Positions 1 to 8,092 of a stretch of 64,000 bases of DNA are shown piece by piece. The position numbers and the translations under genes are program-made. Below the pieces are notes generated by a model. It was given only the letters and a program-made list of their open reading frames with translations, had not been told where the DNA came from and did no database searches. Each line of letters starts with the position of its first letter. Positions within the stretch are counted from its first letter, which is position 1. Source of the stretch: Paracoccus sp. MBLB3053 (lineage in GTDB: Bacteria > Pseudomonadota > Alphaproteobacteria > Rhodobacterales > Rhodobacteraceae); assembly GCF_031822435.1 (NCBI RefSeq), contig NZ_JAVQLW010000001.1, positions 1 through 64,000 on the forward strand, written 5' to 3'.

Positions 1-1362
1 ATGGACAAGATTTGGGGGCAGGCGCGTGAAGAACTTCAGAAGATCGTCGGAGCCGACAGTTTCGCGACCTGGATTGAGCCCCTTCGCCTGACGGGCGTGA
101 GCGAAGGCACGGCGGTCATTGCCTGCCCGACCCGCTTCCTGTCGGACTGGGTGTCTCGTCACTACAGCGACGAAATCCTCAAGGTGCTCGACCGGATCGA
201 AGGGCCGGTGCATCGGCTGAGCTTCGAGACCCGCAGCCAGACGAGCCGCCAGGTGACCGCTGCAAATTCCGAACCCAAGCGCCCCGCGCCTCGTGTTGCC
301 ACTGCCGCAGCGGCAGAAGAGGAACTGACCGCGCCGCTTGATCAGCGCTTCACCTTCGACAACTTCGTCGTCGGCAAGCCGAACGAGCTTGCCCATGCCG
401 CCGCTCGCCGCGTCGCCGAAGGTGGGCCTGTCACCTTCAACCCGCTGTTTCTTTATGGCGGCGTCGGTCTGGGCAAGACCCACCTGATGCACGCCATTGC
501 GCGGGAAATCCAGGCCCGCCAGCCCGAGGCGAAGGTCCTCTATCTCTCGGCCGAGCAGTTCATGTACCGCTTTGTCCAGGCGCTGCGCGACCGCACCGTG
601 ATGGATTTCAAGGAACTTTTCCGCACCGTTTCGGTGCTGATGGTCGATGACGTGCAATTCATCGCGGGCAAGGATTCGACGCAGGAAGAATTCTTCCACA
701 CGTTCAATACCTTGGTGGACCAAGGCAAGCAGATCGTCATCTCGGCCGACCGTGCGCCGGGCGAGATCAAGGACATGGAAGAACGCATCAAGTCGCGCCT
801 GCAATGCGGCCTGGTCGTCGACCTGCATCCGACTGATTACGAGCTGCGCCTGGGTATCCTGCAATCCAAGACCGATAGCTTCCGCCTGCAATATCCGGGC
901 CTTCAGCTGGCGCCCGGCGTCTTGGAATTCCTGGCCCATCGCATCACTTCGAACGTCCGCGTGCTGGAAGGCGCGCTGCAGCGGCTCTTTGCCTTTGCCA
1001 GCCTGATGGGCCGCGAGATTACGCTCGACATGACCCAGGAATGCCTGGCCGACATCCTGCGCGCCAATGACCGCAAGGTGTCCATCGAAGAAATCCAGCG
1101 CAAGGTGGCCGAGCATTACAACATCCGTCTCGCCGACATGATCGGGCCGAAGCGCGTGCGCACCGTCGCCCGCCCGCGCCAGATCGCGATGTATCTGGCC
1201 AAGCAGATGACCTCGCGTTCTCTGCCCGAGATCGGGCGCCGTTTCGGTGGTCGCGACCACACCACGATCATGCACGGAGTGAGAAAGATCGAGGAACTGC
1301 GCTCGGCCGATCGCAGCCTTGCCGAAGATATCGACCTTCTTCGTCGTCTTCTGGAAGCCTGA
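1..1362 (+). CDS. dnaA: Chromosomal replication initiator DnaA
   Basis: 453-aa AAA+ ATPase that binds DnaA boxes, melts oriC and loads DnaB. Domain I spans about residues 1-85, followed by an Ala/Pro/Glu-rich linker. The AAA+ core has Walker A GGVGLGKT at about 153-160 and Walker B with D216-D217. Domain IV ends with the DnaA-box-binding motif GGRDHTTIMHGVRKI near 416-430. The length is normal for the family. The ATG is base 1 of the window, so the ribosome-binding site cannot be seen, but the N-terminus looks complete. dnaN and recF follow on the same strand. Starting exactly at dnaA suggests the chromosome was numbered from this gene; oriC itself is not visible here. Confidence 0.97.
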   Translation: MDKIWGQAREELQKIVGADSFATWIEPLRLTGVSEGTAVIACPTRFLSDWVSRHYSDEILKVLDRIEGPVHRLSFETRSQTSRQVTAANSEPKRPAPRVATAAAAEEELTAPLDQRFTFDNFVVGKPNELAHAAARRVAEGGPVTFNPLFLYGGVGLGKTHLMHAIAREIQARQPEAKVLYLSAEQFMYRFVQALRDRTVMDFKELFRTVSVLMVDDVQFIAGKDSTQEEFFHTFNTLVDQGKQIVISADRAPGEIKDMEERIKSRLQCGLVVDLHPTDYELRLGILQSKTDSFRLQYPGLQLAPGVLEFLAHRITSNVRVLEGALQRLFAFASLMGREITLDMTQECLADILRANDRKVSIEEIQRKVAEHYNIRLADMIGPKRVRTVARPRQIAMYLAKQMTSRSLPEIGRRFGGRDHTTIMHGVRKIEELRSADRSLAEDIDLLRRLLEA

Positions 1363-1384
1363 CCGCTTCGATCCGCTTGACCAG

Positions 1385-1410
1385 CCGGGCAAATCTGCGA
1401 AATTGCCCGG
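1385..1410. repeat. Inverted repeat between dnaA and dnaN
   Basis: CCGGGCAA (1385-1392) and TTGCCCGG (1403-1410) form a perfect 8-bp inverted repeat with a 10-base loop, 22 bases after the dnaA stop. There is no T-run, so it is not a classical intrinsic terminator. The right arm contains the proposed -35 hexamer of the dnaN promoter, so folding or protein binding here could affect that promoter. Confidence 0.5.
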
Positions 1411-1431
1411 CACCGGGTTGGTCCCTATAGT
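1403..1431 (+). promoter_or_regulatory. Putative sigma-70 promoter of dnaN
   Basis: TTGCCC at 1403-1408, a 17-base spacer and TATAGT at 1426-1431 give a good sigma-70 promoter, with the dnaN ATG about 30 bases downstream of the expected start site. It would let dnaN-recF be expressed independently of dnaA. Assigned by eye only. Confidence 0.45.
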
Positions 1432-1468
1432 CGGCCTTCCCGCCGCGAATGAGACATAAGGACCGACC

Positions 1469-2587
1469 ATGAAATTTGCGATCGAACGTGCCGATCTGGT
1501 GAAGGCAGTTTCTCAGGCTCAGTCCGTTGTCGAGCGGCGCAACACGATCCCGATCCTGGCCAATGTGCTGATCGAGACGACAAGTGATGGCGTCAGCTTC
1601 CGCGCAACCGATCTGGACACCGAAATCGTCTACCTGACCCAAGCCCAGGTCGAGCGTCCGGGCGCCACGACCGTTTCGGCCAGCATGCTCAATGACATCG
1701 CCCGCAAGCTGCCCGACGGCGCGCTGGTCCAGCTTGACCTGGACGGTGCAACGGGACGCCTGTCGGTTCAGGCGGGCCGTTCGAACTTCAGCCTCGCGAC
1801 CCTGCCGCGCGAGGATTTCCCGGTGATGTCCTCGTCCGAATATTCGGCGAATTTCTCGGCCCCCGCCTCGGTGCTGCGCCGGCTTTACGACAAGTCGAAA
1901 TTCGCGATCTCGAACGAGGAAACCCGCTATTACCTGAATGGCGTCTACATGCACGTGGCGCAATCCGAGGAGGGTCCGTCCTTGCGCTGCGTCGCGACCG
2001 ATGGCCATCGCCTCGCGCGGATCGACGCGGCCCTGCCCGCTGGCGCGGGTGAGATGCCCGGCGTGATCGTGCCGCGCAAGACCGTAGCCGAGCTGCGCAA
2101 GCTGCTTGATGACGATTCGACCGAGATCGCCGTCTCGGTCAGCGAGACCAAGGTGCGCTTCGCCACGCCGACCATCACGCTTACCTCGAAGGTGATCGAC
2201 GGCACCTTCCCCGATTACAGCCGCGTCATCCCCTCGGGCAATGCCCGCAAGCTGGAAGTGGATGCCGGCGATTTCGCGAAGGCCGTGGACCGCGTCGCCA
2301 CCGTCAGCAGCGAGCGCTCGCGCGCGGTGAAACTTTCGCTCGACGAAGACCGGCTGGTGCTGTCAGTCAATGCCCCCGATGCAGGCGCCGCCGAAGAAGA
2401 ACTGCCCGTGGCCTATGCCGACGAGCCGCTGGAAATCGGCTTCAACGCCAAATACCTGCACGAAATCGCGGGCCAGATCGACCGCGAGAACGCGGTCTTC
2501 CTGTTCAACGGCTCGGGCGATGCGGCGCTGATCCGCGAGGGTGGCGACACCACCGCCGTCTATGTCGTCATGCCGATGCGCGTGTGA
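1469..2587 (+). CDS. dnaN: DNA polymerase III beta subunit (sliding clamp)
   Basis: 372-aa processivity clamp; two copies form a ring around DNA and tether polymerase III and repair proteins. The whole protein aligns by eye with DnaN: an N-terminal MKFAIERADLVKAV start, the ERRNTIPILANVL segment and the conserved C-terminal VVMPMRV tail. Length is normal. It follows dnaA after 106 bases and overlaps recF by 4 bases (GTGTGA), so recF is translationally coupled. Confidence 0.97.
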   Translation: MKFAIERADLVKAVSQAQSVVERRNTIPILANVLIETTSDGVSFRATDLDTEIVYLTQAQVERPGATTVSASMLNDIARKLPDGALVQLDLDGATGRLSVQAGRSNFSLATLPREDFPVMSSSEYSANFSAPASVLRRLYDKSKFAISNEETRYYLNGVYMHVAQSEEGPSLRCVATDGHRLARIDAALPAGAGEMPGVIVPRKTVAELRKLLDDDSTEIAVSVSETKVRFATPTITLTSKVIDGTFPDYSRVIPSGNARKLEVDAGDFAKAVDRVATVSSERSRAVKLSLDEDRLVLSVNAPDAGAAEEELPVAYADEPLEIGFNAKYLHEIAGQIDRENAVFLFNGSGDAALIREGGDTTAVYVVMPMRV

Positions 2588-3654
2588 CGCTTACACGCCT
2601 GCACCTGGCCCAGTTCCGTAGCTGGGCCCGTCTCGAGATCGAAACCGACCAGCGGCCCGTGGCAATCCACGGGCCGAATGGTGCCGGCAAGACGAATATC
2701 CTTGAAGCCGTCTCGATGCTCTCGCCAGGTCGGGGCATGAGGGGGGCTACTCCGGGCGATCAGGCCCGCAAGGGGCCGGATGTCGGCTGGCAGATCCGCG
2801 CCCGGATCGAGGATCGCGAAATCCTGACCCGCGCCCTGCCCGGCCAATCTCGTGAGGTCACGATCGACGACAAGCCCGCGACTCAGGTGGCGCTTGGTAG
2901 CCTGATGCGGGTGATCTGGCTCACTCCGGCGATGGACAGGCTCTGGGCCGATGCGCCAGAACAGCGCCGCCGCTTTCTTGACCGCGTGACGCTCAGCTTC
3001 GCACCCAGCCATGCCGAGAATGCACTGGCCTATGACAAGGCCATGCGCGAGCGAAACCGCCTTCTCAGGGACGAGGTTCGCGACGTGGGTTGGTATCGGG
3101 CGCTGGAATCGCAGATGGCGGAGATGGGGGCGGCAATCACGCGCAACCGCCTTGATGCCATCGCGCGGATCATGGCCGCGCAGGACGGGGCCGAGACCGC
3201 CTTTCCGGCGGCGACCCTGAACTTGCTGCCCGGCGAGGGAGCGGCAGACGATCCCGAACCGGAAAGCATTGCCCACCGCCTGGCCGAGGGGCGTTCCCGC
3301 GACATGGCCGCAGGCCGCACACTCACCGGCCCGCATCGCGCCGATCTGGGCGCGCATTGGGGGCCGCAGGATATGCCGGCCGCCTTGTCCTCGACCGGCG
3401 AGCAGAAGGCGCTGCTGCTCTCGCTGATCCTCGCCAATGCGCGTGCGCTTCACGCGGAAGCGCCGGTCCTGCTGCTCGACGAGGTGGCGGCCCATCTCGA
3501 TTCCGGGCGCCGCGCCGCGCTTTACGAAGAGATCACCGCGCTTTCCGCGCAATGCTTCCTGACCGGCACCGGCCCCGAGCTCTTCGAGACGTTGCGGGGA
3601 CGGGCTCAATTCTTAAGCGTCGCCCGCGAAGGCGACGCCTCGACGCTTGTCTAG
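2584..3654 (+). CDS. recF: DNA replication/repair protein RecF
   Basis: 356-aa SMC-like ATPase that helps load RecA at gapped DNA with RecO and RecR. It has Walker A GPNGAGKTN near residues 31-39, an ABC-type signature near STGEQKALLLSL, and Walker B LLLDEVAAHLD near 295-305. The GTG start at 2584 overlaps the dnaN stop. Its TAG stop lies in a CTAG palindrome that also supplies the stop of the convergent adenine deaminase gene. gyrB, often next in other bacteria, does not follow. Confidence 0.95.
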   Translation: MTLTRLHLAQFRSWARLEIETDQRPVAIHGPNGAGKTNILEAVSMLSPGRGMRGATPGDQARKGPDVGWQIRARIEDREILTRALPGQSREVTIDDKPATQVALGSLMRVIWLTPAMDRLWADAPEQRRRFLDRVTLSFAPSHAENALAYDKAMRERNRLLRDEVRDVGWYRALESQMAEMGAAITRNRLDAIARIMAAQDGAETAFPAATLNLLPGEGAADDPEPESIAHRLAEGRSRDMAAGRTLTGPHRADLGAHWGPQDMPAALSSTGEQKALLLSLILANARALHAEAPVLLLDEVAAHLDSGRRAALYEEITALSAQCFLTGTGPELFETLRGRAQFLSVAREGDASTLV

Positions 3655-5426
3655 ACGATCAGGTCGACCAGTTCGAAGCTGCGCACATCGACAATGCCCA
3701 GATCCGAGATCCTGAGTTCCGGGATCACCACCAGCGCCAGCAGCGAATGCTGCATGTAGGCGTTGTTCAGGCTGCAGCCGCAATCCTGCATCGCCTGCAC
3801 GATGCCCTGCGCGGCCTCGGCCACTTCGGTCGCGGGCCGGTCGGACATGAGGCCCCCGATCGGCAACGCGACGCTGGCGAGTTCCGCGCCGTCGCGGAAG
3901 ACGGTGACGCCGCCGCCAAGCGCGCCCAGGTGGTTGGCCGCCGCCGCCATGGTCTCGCGGCAGGTGCCGACGACGATCATGTGATGGCTGTCATGCGCGA
4001 CGGTCGAGGCCACCGCGACCCGGCCCTGGTAGCCGAAGCCCGAGACGAAGCCGTTCACCACGCCGCCGGTGCCCTGGTGGCGCTCGACCAGCGCGATCTG
4101 GCAGGTGTCCCCCTGCCCCTCGACCACGCCGACACGGATCGGCAGATCGGCTTCCAGCGCGCGGGTCGGGGCCTGGTTCTCGACCACGCCGATGACGCGG
4201 ACGCGGGCCTGATCGCCCGTCGCCCGAACCTCGAAATCCGCGCCCGCCAGTTCCTTGCCAAGCCGGACCGATTTCCGCGCCCGCTCGGGCCAGTCGATGC
4301 GCGGACAATCGACCAGCAGGCGGCCCTCCTCGGCCACCAACTGCCCCTGCGCGATCACCGCCTCGATCGGCAGCGCGCGCAGGTCCGAGGTCAGGATCAC
4401 GTCGGCCCGGCGGCCGGGCGTGATCGAGCCCAATTCGCGTTCTTGCCCGAAATGGCTGGCGGTGTTGATGGTCGCCATCTGGATCGCGATCAGCGGGTCG
4501 CAGCCGCAGGCGATGGCATGGCGCACGACGCGGTTCATGTGGCCCTCATGCACCAAAGTGCCGGAATGGCAATCATCGGTGCAGAGGATGAAGAAGCGCG
4601 GATCGAGCCCCTTCTCGGTGATCGCGGTGATCTGCGTTTCCACGTCATACCAGGCCGAGCCCAGCCGCATCATGCAGCCCATGCCCTGGCGGACGCGGGC
4701 GATGCCCTGCGCCTCGCTGGTGGTCTCGTGATCGTCGGCCGCACCGCCCGCGACATAGGCATGGAAGGGCCGGCCCAGATCGGGGCTGGCATAATGGCCG
4801 CCGACGGTCTTGCCCGCCGCCCGGGTCGCCGCGATCTCGCCCAGCATCTGAGCATTACCCGCGGCGACGCCGGGAAAGTTCATCATCTCGCCCAGGCCAA
4901 TGATACCCTCCCAGCCCATGGCCTGCGCCACCTCGCCTTCGGTGATCGGCGCGCCGGTGGTTTCCAGACCCGGGGCCGAGGGGGCGCAGCTCGGCATCTG
5001 GGTGAACATGCTGACCGGCTGGATCAGCGATTCGTCCCGCATCAGCCGCACGCCCTCGAGGCCCAGCACGTTGGCGATCTCATGCGGGTCGTGGAACATC
5101 GTCGTCGTGCCATGCGGGATCACCGCGGCGGCAAAGCCCGCGGGCGTCAGCATCCCCGATTCGACATGCATATGGGCGTCGATCAGCCCCGGCACCATGT
5201 AGCGGCCCCTGGCCTCGATCACCTGCGTGTCCGGCCCGATCGAGGGGGTGGCATCGGGCCCGACATAGGCCACGCGGCCATCGGCCACGGCGACATCCAT
5301 GGCCTCGATCAGCTCGCGGGTATGGACATTGACCCAGATCCCGCCACGGATCACCAGATCCGCATGCGCCCGTCCCGCAGCCACTTCGACCAGCCGGGGC
5401 TGCGCCTCGACCCAGGGTTTCAGCAT
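3651..5426 (-). CDS. ade: Adenine deaminase
   Basis: 591-aa amidohydrolase that converts adenine to hypoxanthine and ammonia in purine salvage. Metal-binding motif GLIDAHMHVESGM lies near residue 70, HDPHE near 100, and the later His/Asp ligands lie in TDDCHSGTLVHEGH. The start is the ATG at 5426 (MLKPWVEAQ), with AAGGAG 7 bases upstream; the frame stays open farther 5' but overlaps divergent recO. The C-terminal adenine-deaminase domain is present. It shares only the 4-base CTAG with recF and is divergent from recO. Confidence 0.93.
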   Translation of the reverse strand: MLKPWVEAQPRLVEVAAGRAHADLVIRGGIWVNVHTRELIEAMDVAVADGRVAYVGPDATPSIGPDTQVIEARGRYMVPGLIDAHMHVESGMLTPAGFAAAVIPHGTTTMFHDPHEIANVLGLEGVRLMRDESLIQPVSMFTQMPSCAPSAPGLETTGAPITEGEVAQAMGWEGIIGLGEMMNFPGVAAGNAQMLGEIAATRAAGKTVGGHYASPDLGRPFHAYVAGGAADDHETTSEAQGIARVRQGMGCMMRLGSAWYDVETQITAITEKGLDPRFFILCTDDCHSGTLVHEGHMNRVVRHAIACGCDPLIAIQMATINTASHFGQERELGSITPGRRADVILTSDLRALPIEAVIAQGQLVAEEGRLLVDCPRIDWPERARKSVRLGKELAGADFEVRATGDQARVRVIGVVENQAPTRALEADLPIRVGVVEGQGDTCQIALVERHQGTGGVVNGFVSGFGYQGRVAVASTVAHDSHHMIVVGTCRETMAAAANHLGALGGGVTVFRDGAELASVALPIGGLMSDRPATEVAEAAQGIVQAMQDCGCSLNNAYMQHSLLALVVIPELRISDLGIVDVRSFELVDLIV

Positions 5427-5489
5427 CACACTCTCCTTGTTCCTTCCCGCCAATTTGCGGCAGGGTGGCGGCGAAGGAAAGGCATGACG

Positions 5490-6215
5490 ATGGAATGGCA
5501 GGGCGAAGCCACGGTAATGACGCAGCGCAGGCACGGCGAGAATGCCGTGATCCTGACCGTGCTTTCCCGCGATATCGGTCTTCTTTCGGGAATGGTTCCG
5601 GGCGGCGCCAGCAGCAAGCGCGCCGCGATGCTTCAACCCGGTAGCCGCCTGAGCCTGCGCTGGCGCGCTCGGCTCGAAGATCAACTGGGCGGGTTCTCAG
5701 CCGAACCGGCCCGGTCCCGGCCCGGACTGATCGCAAGCCCCGCCGCATTGGCCGGTGTGAATGCCGTCACATCGCTTCTGACCTTTGCACTGCCCGAGCG
5801 CGATCCACATCCGCGGCTGGTCGACCTGACCGAAACCCTGCTCGACCAGATGGACAGTGGAACGGATTGGGCCGAGACCTATATCCTGTGGGAACTGCGC
5901 CTGCTCGACGAATTGGGCTTCGGACTTGATCTCGGATCATGCGCCGTCACTGGCCAGCGCAGCGGGCTCGCCTATGTCAGCCCGCGCACCGGGCGGGCGG
6001 TCAGCGCCCAGGCGGCGGGGGAGTGGGCCCCGAAGCTGCTGCCCCTGCCCGCGATCCTCGGCGGATGCGGCAATGGTGGCGTGATGGATGCCCTTGCCCT
6101 GACCGGGCATTTCCTGGAAACGCGGCTGGCCGAAGCGCATGCGGGAAAGCCCCTGCCACCGGCAAGGGCCCGTCTTGTCTCCCGGCTCAGGGCAGCGGAT
6201 ACCAGCGGATCGTGA
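5490..6215 (+). CDS. recO: DNA repair protein RecO
   Basis: 241-aa recombination mediator that works with RecF and RecR to anneal DNA and load RecA. It has an N-terminal OB fold (MEWQGEATVM... then a variant of the VLSRDxGLLSGMVPGG motif) and a helical C-terminal domain. The ATG at 5490 gives the family start MEW and sits 7 bases after GGAAAGG; an in-frame ATG at 5484 would add two residues. The 3' end overlaps a convergent lipoprotein gene by 29 bases. In many Rhodobacteraceae recO sits with era and rnc, which are not here. Confidence 0.9.
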   Translation: MEWQGEATVMTQRRHGENAVILTVLSRDIGLLSGMVPGGASSKRAAMLQPGSRLSLRWRARLEDQLGGFSAEPARSRPGLIASPAALAGVNAVTSLLTFALPERDPHPRLVDLTETLLDQMDSGTDWAETYILWELRLLDELGFGLDLGSCAVTGQRSGLAYVSPRTGRAVSAQAAGEWAPKLLPLPAILGGCGNGGVMDALALTGHFLETRLAEAHAGKPLPPARARLVSRLRAADTSGS

Positions 6216-6567
6216 CGCCGGGGCCGGTCATGACAAGTTCGCCGCCTCGACGCTCTGCCTGGCGAACCGCACCAAGCGCGGCAAGAAAATCAGTCTCCCC
6301 GCCCTCGCGAATGCAGGCGCGGCGCGTCGTGACCATGGTCTTGTAGTCAAGCGCAGGAAGCTCCGCCGAGTTTTCGGAACGATAGACGTTGCAGGGCCCC
6401 TGTCCCGAAATTGCGCCATCGGGGGCGATCCGGGCGGTGGGCTTGCCGAAGATTTCCTTGCCCTCGACTTCGATCAACTCGTAATCGCCCGCAATCATCG
6501 GCACATCCCCCGCCGATACGCCGCAAGCCGTCAGCGCAAGCAAGGCAGCGCAAGCAAAACCCCGCAT
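6187..6567 (-). CDS. META-domain (HslJ-like) lipoprotein 1
   Basis: 126 aa. An N-terminal lipoprotein signal, MRGFACAALLALTAC, carries an LTAC lipobox, so export and lipidation at Cys15 are expected. The rest matches the META/HslJ fold: a DYELIEVEG start, the SGQGPCNVY core and a C-terminal strand region. META proteins are linked to heat-shock or antibiotic stress in other bacteria, but no precise function is known. The 3' end overlaps recO on the opposite strand by 29 bases. A second META lipoprotein lies 3 bases upstream on the same strand, so the pair is probably cotranscribed. Confidence 0.82.
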   Translation of the reverse strand: MRGFACAALLALTACGVSAGDVPMIAGDYELIEVEGKEIFGKPTARIAPDGAISGQGPCNVYRSENSAELPALDYKTMVTTRRACIREGGETDFLAALGAVRQAERRGGELVMTGPGVTIRWYPLP

Positions 6568-6570
6568 GTC

Positions 6571-6990
6571 TTATTCCTTCCGGTAGCCCGGCTCGAAGGT
6601 CAGATAGGTCGGACCGGTGATCTTCAGCACTCCACCCAGATAGGTGATGCCATCCGCCTGCCTCAGCGCGTTGAAATATTGGCTTTCGAGGCGACCGGCA
6701 TTGCCGCCGCAGCTTCCGCCGCTCGTGTTGATCTCACCGATCTTGAAGCCGGGCGGATCGACCGTCTGGGGCGCCGAGTAATGGTTGCAAGGCGCCTGAC
6801 CCGAGATCGAACCATCCGCTTCGATCGTCAGGCCCACATTCCGCTGCGGCACGGTATCCGAACCGATGCCGACCAAAACATATGGACCGGTCGGGACGCT
6901 GCTGCCCGCCCCGCTGCCGGCAGTGGGCTCGCAGGCGGAAAGCGCGGTCACGGCGGCCATCACTGCCGGGATTGTCAGGAAGCGGTTCAT
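6571..6990 (-). CDS. META-domain (HslJ-like) lipoprotein 2
   Basis: 139 aa, starting at the ATG at 6990 (MNRFLTIPAVM) with a lipoprotein signal ending in the lipobox LSAC. The mature part shares the DGSISGQAPCNHY core with the neighbouring lipoprotein, so the two are paralogues. A Cys in SGGSCGG could pair with the core Cys. Function is unknown; it is probably anchored in a membrane facing the periplasm. It is the upstream gene of a two-gene unit. Confidence 0.8.
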   Translation of the reverse strand: MNRFLTIPAVMAAVTALSACEPTAGSGAGSSVPTGPYVLVGIGSDTVPQRNVGLTIEADGSISGQAPCNHYSAPQTVDPPGFKIGEINTSGGSCGGNAGRLESQYFNALRQADGITYLGGVLKITGPTYLTFEPGYRKE

Positions 6991-7292
6991 TGGCAGCTCC
7001 GTTCTTTGCTCTGGCCGACATATTGCCCGATCGGGAAAGCCTGTCCAGAACCGCACGGAATTTCTCGGGGAGCCAGTAGCTTTCTTGCAATAACCTCATG
7101 CGAATTCAGGCTTTCCGGGCCGAAGCCGCGGCCCACCAGACCTCTCATGAACACCGCCTTATCAGCAGATTGCGGTGGCATTCTCGACGGCCCGATGGAC
7201 AGCGCGCCTTTTGTCCAAGATCGCGCCCAGCCAGAGGCAATCTGACGACAAGTCCGCTTGCATCACCGATTTGCGGCGGTAACTCTGCGCGC
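6991..7292. other. Divergent intergenic region, 302 bases
   Basis: The region separates the META lipoprotein pair (minus) from the TauE/SafE permease gene (plus), so it should hold promoters for both. A 10-base palindrome CCCGATCGGG lies at 7026-7035. No convincing gene or RNA was seen; short open frames here lack a ribosome-binding site and a recognisable product. Confidence 0.5.
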
Positions 7293-8066
7293 ATGTTCGG
7301 ACTCGACCCGTTTCATTTCTGGCTTGCCATCGGGATCACGCTTTTCTCCGGTTTCGTGAAAGGGGCGATCGGCTTTGCCATGCCGATGATCATGATGTCG
7401 GCGTTGAGCTCGTTCCTGACCGCGCAGCAGGCTCTGGCAGCCCTGATCCTTCCCGTGCTTTTCACCAATATCCGTCAGTCCCTGCGCCAGGGGATACGAC
7501 CCGCATTGCGAACCATGTGGGTCTATCGTTGGCATGTCGGCATGGTGGCCCTGTTCATTCCGATCAGCGCCTTTTTCGCCGCACGCGTCCCCCAATGGAT
7601 CATGTATGCGCTGCTGGGCCTGCCGATCACCCTATTTGCGATCTGGCAGCTGGCCGGGCGCAGCATGGCCATCCCGATCCATCACCGTCGTCGGGTCGAG
7701 ATCGTGACAGGCATCATCGGAGGGCTTTACGGCGGAATTTCGGGGATCTGGGGACCACCGCTGATCGTCTACCTGCTGTCGATCGGCGCGGCCAAGGACG
7801 AACAGATGCGGGCGCAGGGGGTCGTATTCTTCATGGGATCGGTGGTCCTGACCGCGTCGCATCTCGGCTCGGGGCTTCTGAACGGCCAGACCCTGCCCTT
7901 TTCCGCGCTGATGGTGATCCCTGCCGCGATCGGGATGGCACTGGGCTCTCTTGCCCATGATCGGCTGAACATCGCGCAGTTCCGTCGCTGGACGCTGATG
8001 CTGCTTGTCCTGACAGGCGTCAACCTGGTGCGACGGGCGCTGGAACTGCACGGGCTGGCAGTGTAA
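7293..8066 (+). CDS. TauE/SafE family permease (sulfite exporter-like, former DUF81)
   Basis: 257-aa inner-membrane protein with about seven or eight hydrophobic segments and the family's GFVKGAIGFAMP motif in the first one and a related GGLYGGISGIWGPP repeat in the second half. TauE/SafE proteins export sulfite, sulfoacetate or other small anions; the substrate here is unknown. The start ATG at 7293 leaves a normal N-terminus just before the first helix. It stands 26 bases before dapE on the same strand, but their functions do not obviously connect. Confidence 0.85.
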   Translation: MFGLDPFHFWLAIGITLFSGFVKGAIGFAMPMIMMSALSSFLTAQQALAALILPVLFTNIRQSLRQGIRPALRTMWVYRWHVGMVALFIPISAFFAARVPQWIMYALLGLPITLFAIWQLAGRSMAIPIHHRRRVEIVTGIIGGLYGGISGIWGPPLIVYLLSIGAAKDEQMRAQGVVFFMGSVVLTASHLGSGLLNGQTLPFSALMVIPAAIGMALGSLAHDRLNIAQFRRWTLMLLVLTGVNLVRRALELHGLAV

Positions 8067-8092
8067 CCGGGCGCCGAAGACAGGAGACCAAG

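Noticed and set aside
3357..6215. 952-codon open frame on the plus strand running antisense to adenine deaminase and continuing into recO
   Set aside because: Only the last part is RecO. The rest has Arg/His/Asp-rich shadow composition caused by high GC3 of the opposite gene and matches no family.
7026..7035. Palindrome CCCGATCGGG as a regulator site
   Set aside because: A single short palindrome in GC-rich DNA is expected by chance; mentioned only in the intergenic entry.
6987..7181. 64-codon minus-strand frame upstream of the second META lipoprotein
   Set aside because: No ribosome-binding site, overlaps the likely promoter region and has no recognisable features.
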